A stretch of DNA of 15,780 bases from Oscillospiraceae bacterium. Lineage in GTDB: Bacteria; Bacillota; Clostridia; Oscillospirales; Oscillospiraceae. The notes below the pieces were generated by a model, which saw only the letters and a list, made by a program, of their open reading frames with translations, was not told the origin of the DNA and did not search any database. The stretch is from positions 1 to 15,780 of the forward strand of contig JAHHSD010000043.1 in the NCBI GenBank assembly GCA_020025425.1, read 5' to 3'. The translations under genes and the position numbers were made by a program. Positions 15,016-15,780 of the stretch are shown one piece after another. Within the stretch, counting starts at the first letter, position 1. Each line of letters opens with the position of its first letter.

Positions 15016-15049
15016 AAGCAGGCGCAGATATGATCTGCGCCTGCTTTTC
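15016..15049 (+). terminator. Terminator of the dusB-sigma-anti-sigma unit
   Basis: AAGCAGGCGCAGAT (15016-15029) pairs perfectly with 15033-15046, loop ATG, followed by a T run (15045-15048). On the minus strand it has a short T run (A15016-15017 preceded by C), so it mostly acts on the plus strand. Confidence 0.9.
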
Positions 15050-15054
15050 TGCGT

Positions 15055-15096
15055 CCGGGCGGGCGCGTTGCCTGAACGCAACTGCTGCGAGCCCGG
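15055..15096. other. Middle stem-loop between two terminators
   Basis: CCGGGC (15055-15060) pairs with GCCCGG (15091-15096) and, inside, GTTGC (15067-15071) pairs with GCAAC (15078-15082). No T run is attached, so it is not an ordinary terminator. It may be an RNA stability element or chance. Confidence 0.5.
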
Positions 15097-15111
15097 CTTG
15101 TCTGCTTCCGT

Positions 15112-15150
15112 GAAAAAGCCCGCACAGATTTGATCTGTGCGGGCTTTTTC
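15112..15150. terminator. Two-way terminator before the elongation factor G gene end
   Basis: An 18-bp perfect stem (15112-15129 with 15133-15150, loop TTG) is flanked by five T on each strand, so it can end the minus-strand EF-G gene and act as a second stop for the plus-strand unit. Its CAGATTTGATCTG core resembles the CAGATATGATCTG core of the previous terminator. Confidence 0.95.
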
Positions 15151-15176
15151 GATTCCATGAGAAACGTTTGAAAGGC

Positions 15177-15780
15177 TTACTCCTCAGCCATAGCCTGAGC
15201 GGCCTCGATGGCCTTGGCCTGAGCGGCAGGGGGGCAGTCCTCATAGCGGACAAAGTGGAAGGTGAAGCTGCCGCGGGACTGGGTCATGGCCCGCAGGTCG
15301 ATGGCATAGCTGGTCATTTCAGCCATGGGGACCTCAGCCTCGATCACCTGCTCGCCGTCGCCGGTGGGATTCATGCCCATGACGCGGCCGCGGCGCTTGT
15401 TGAGGTCGCCCAGCACGTCGCCCATGTAGCTGTCGGGCACGGTGACCTTCACCTCGCCCACAGGCTCCAGCAGCACGGGGTTGGCCTCGGGCATGGCGGC
15501 CTTGTAGGCCAGCTGCGCGGCGGTCTTGAAGGCGATTTCGGAGGAGTCCACGGGGTGATAGGAGCCGTCATACAGCACGGCCTTCAGGTTGACTACGGGG
15601 TAGCCGGCCAGAGGACCATGGACGCAGGCCTCCTTGATGCCCTTCTCCACGGCGGGGAAGTAGTTCTTGGGCACGGAGCCGCCGAACACCTCCTCGGCAA
15701 AGACGGGCTCCTCGCACTCCTCGTTGGGCTCGAAGCGGATCCACACGTCGCCGAACTGGCCGCTGCCGCCGGTCTGCTTC
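15177..15780 (-). CDS. fusA: Elongation factor G, C-terminal part (gene runs off the window)
   Basis: The last 200 residues plus stop are visible; the reading frame is open to the window edge, and the GTG at 15746 is internal, not a start. The fragment starts at the KQTGGSGQFGDVWIRF motif that opens domain IV of EF-G, followed by GGSVPKNYFPAVEKGI, LAGYPVVNLKAVLYDGSYHPVDSSE and the domain V segment GDVLGDLNKRRGRVMGM. EF-G moves tRNA and mRNA on the ribosome using GTP; its GTPase domain is outside the window. Clostridia often carry a second EF-G-like paralogue, and the tail (FHFVRYEDCPPAAQAKAIEAA) cannot settle which copy this is. No neighbouring rps or tuf gene is seen on the visible side. It is followed by a two-way terminator. 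Confidence 0.92.
   Translation of the reverse strand, partial: KQTGGSGQFGDVWIRFEPNEECEEPVFAEEVFGGSVPKNYFPAVEKGIKEACVHGPLAGYPVVNLKAVLYDGSYHPVDSSEIAFKTAAQLAYKAAMPEANPVLLEPVGEVKVTVPDSYMGDVLGDLNKRRGRVMGMNPTGDGEQVIEAEVPMAEMTSYAIDLRAMTQSRGSFTFHFVRYEDCPPAAQAKAIEAAQAMAEE

Overview
The window looks like chromosomal backbone from a GC-rich Gram-positive anaerobe of the Clostridia, most like the Oscillospiraceae (Flavonifractor/Lawsonibacter/Pseudoflavonifractor type). This rests on strong AGGAGG-type ribosome binding sites, intrinsic terminators between units, a WalRK-YycHI type operon, a lysine riboswitch on an NhaC-type transporter, and high GC coding sequence broken by short AT-rich promoter islands. 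The genus is an inference. I see no mobile element, CRISPR array, tRNA or rRNA.

Layout, left to right. (1) 1-1641 (+): 3' part of a membrane protein that reads as a P-type ATPase relative with its catalytic motifs lost. It ends at a two-way terminator (1689-1730) facing an alpha/beta hydrolase (1806-2741, -) and, behind that, a ferritin-like hypothetical protein (2841-3467, -). (2) 3576-3986 (+): a PaaI-type hotdog thioesterase. (3) 3987-4348: a strong promoter, a lysine riboswitch, an extra hairpin and a terminator controlling an NhaC-family transporter (4349-6133, +) that carries an eight-cysteine zinc-ribbon-like insert behind a signal sequence. (4) 6208-7023 (-): glutamate racemase MurI with its own promoter. 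(5) 7259-12461 (-): a five-gene operon transcribed as Nudix hydrolase, walR, walK, yycH-like, yycI-like. (6) 12658-14997 (+): dusB, an ECF sigma factor and its zinc-binding anti-sigma factor. (7) Three hairpins at 15016-15150, then the C-terminal part of an elongation factor G on the minus strand (15177 to window end).

How the genes work together. Units 4 and 5 are cell-envelope functions: MurI makes D-glutamate for peptidoglycan, and WalRK with YycH/YycI is the known wall-homeostasis system of Gram-positives. The lysine switch should shut the NhaC-type carrier off when lysine is plentiful, which points to lysine uptake. The sigma/anti-sigma pair is a signalling module. The most interesting regulatory signal in the window is a near-perfect ECF-type promoter (GGAAC-N16-CGTCTA) buried in the last codons of the sigma gene, just before the anti-sigma gene.

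Two protein-level oddities stand out: the catalytically dead P-type ATPase relative and the cysteine-rich N-terminus of the lysine-regulated transporter. Almost everything else is ordinary, well-packed core genome.
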